A stretch of 6,246 bases of DNA from a bacterium (lineage in GTDB: Bacteria; Patescibacteriota; Minisyncoccia; Phycocordibacterales; Phycocordibacteraceae). The DNA is taken from positions 1 through 6,246 of the forward strand of contig JAKAJJ010000036.1 in assembly GCA_021813835.1 (NCBI GenBank), read 5' to 3'. The notes under the pieces were generated by a model that was not told the DNA's origin, did not search any database, and saw nothing but the letters and a program-made list of their open reading frames with translations. This document shows, piece by piece, positions 6,172 through 6,246 of the stretch (within the stretch, counting starts at the first letter, position 1; the number at the start of each line of letters is the position of its first letter). The translations under genes were made by a program, and so were the position numbers.

Positions 6172-6223
6172 TGGATTCTGGCAGAAAGTCGTCTCAAAAT
6201 CCCCGCGCCGAAACCGTAGTCGC
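6160..6223. repeat. 11-bp direct repeat ACCGTAGTCGC, two copies
   Basis: ACCGTAGTCGC occurs at 6160-6170 and again at 6213-6223, 53 bp apart (minus-strand reading GCGACTACGGT). The first copy overlaps the hairpin. The spacing leaves the VSARGF-stop codons between them. Exact 11-mers this close are uncommon by chance, but no mobile element with these ends is visible. Confidence 0.5.
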
Positions 6224-6246
6224 GGCGTCATTAGAGATTAGATCGG

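Larger units (their letters stand above)
5994..6246. other. Region without an intact gene at the right edge
   Basis: No convincing coding region is visible on either strand. The short frames (minus 6197-5994, minus 6124-5900, plus 5978-6166) show no recognisable domains and no ribosome-binding sites. The base composition is noticeably less GC-rich than the neighbouring genes. Contents of note are an 11-bp direct repeat (6160-6170 and 6213-6223), a 6-bp hairpin (6156-6171), a short minus-strand frame ending VSARGF-stop (6244-6194) and the AAC-rich tract next to the RT remnant. It is best viewed as decayed retroelement or flanking DNA. Confidence 0.5.

Noticed and set aside
5994..6197. Minus-strand frame of 67 codons as an N-terminal part of the RT
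   Set aside because: It is in the RT frame but separated by TGA. It contains no RT palm or finger motif and does not resemble the segment that normally precedes GxDFLGW.

Overview
The window reads as a piece of a GC-rich bacterial chromosome, most likely from the Candidate Phyla Radiation (Patescibacteria, Parcubacteria-like). This is an inference. It rests on the gene mix (a LysM-M23 envelope hydrolase, a YifB/ComM ATPase, a short DksA/TraR zinc-finger protein, a Pro/Ala-rich single-pass membrane protein, a LabA-type NYN protein, S15), on very compact spacing, and on a reverse-transcriptase fragment of a type common in that group. No marker here fixes the lineage.

Left part (1-1600): the 5' end of a UvrD/PcrA helicase gene runs off the left edge on the minus strand. 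It diverges from a plus-strand gene for a secreted or membrane-anchored LysM-LysM-M23 peptidase. The space between them carries a good sigma70-type promoter for the plus strand (TTGACC-16-TATACT), followed almost at once by a U-tailed hairpin. The peptidase frame extends well upstream of its only standard start codon and encodes a hydrophobic N-terminal segment there. The gene ends in a strong GC-rich terminator with a 12-bp stem.

Middle part (1597-5749): five genes are co-oriented on the minus strand. In transcription order they are rpsO (S15), a LabA-like NYN-domain protein, an unrecognised membrane protein with a Pro/Ala-rich cytoplasmic half, a DksA/TraR-type zinc-finger protein and a YifB/ComM-type AAA+ ATPase. 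They converge on the peptidase gene at the shared terminator region. rpsO has its own terminator. Several of the genes have a -10-like hexamer only 6-8 nt before the start codon, which suggests leaderless transcripts.

Right part (5778-6246): upstream of rpsO lies DNA with lower coding density. It holds a clear C-terminal piece of a reverse transcriptase with no palm domain in front of it, so it is a broken gene. The 270 bases before it hold no intact gene. They do contain an AAC-rich tract resembling a diversity-generating retroelement (DGR) template repeat, a perfect 6-bp/4-nt hairpin, and a short frame ending in VSARGF-stop at the window edge. Together these suggest the decayed end of a DGR-like locus. 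Only the reverse-transcriptase fragment is firm; the rest is a hypothesis.
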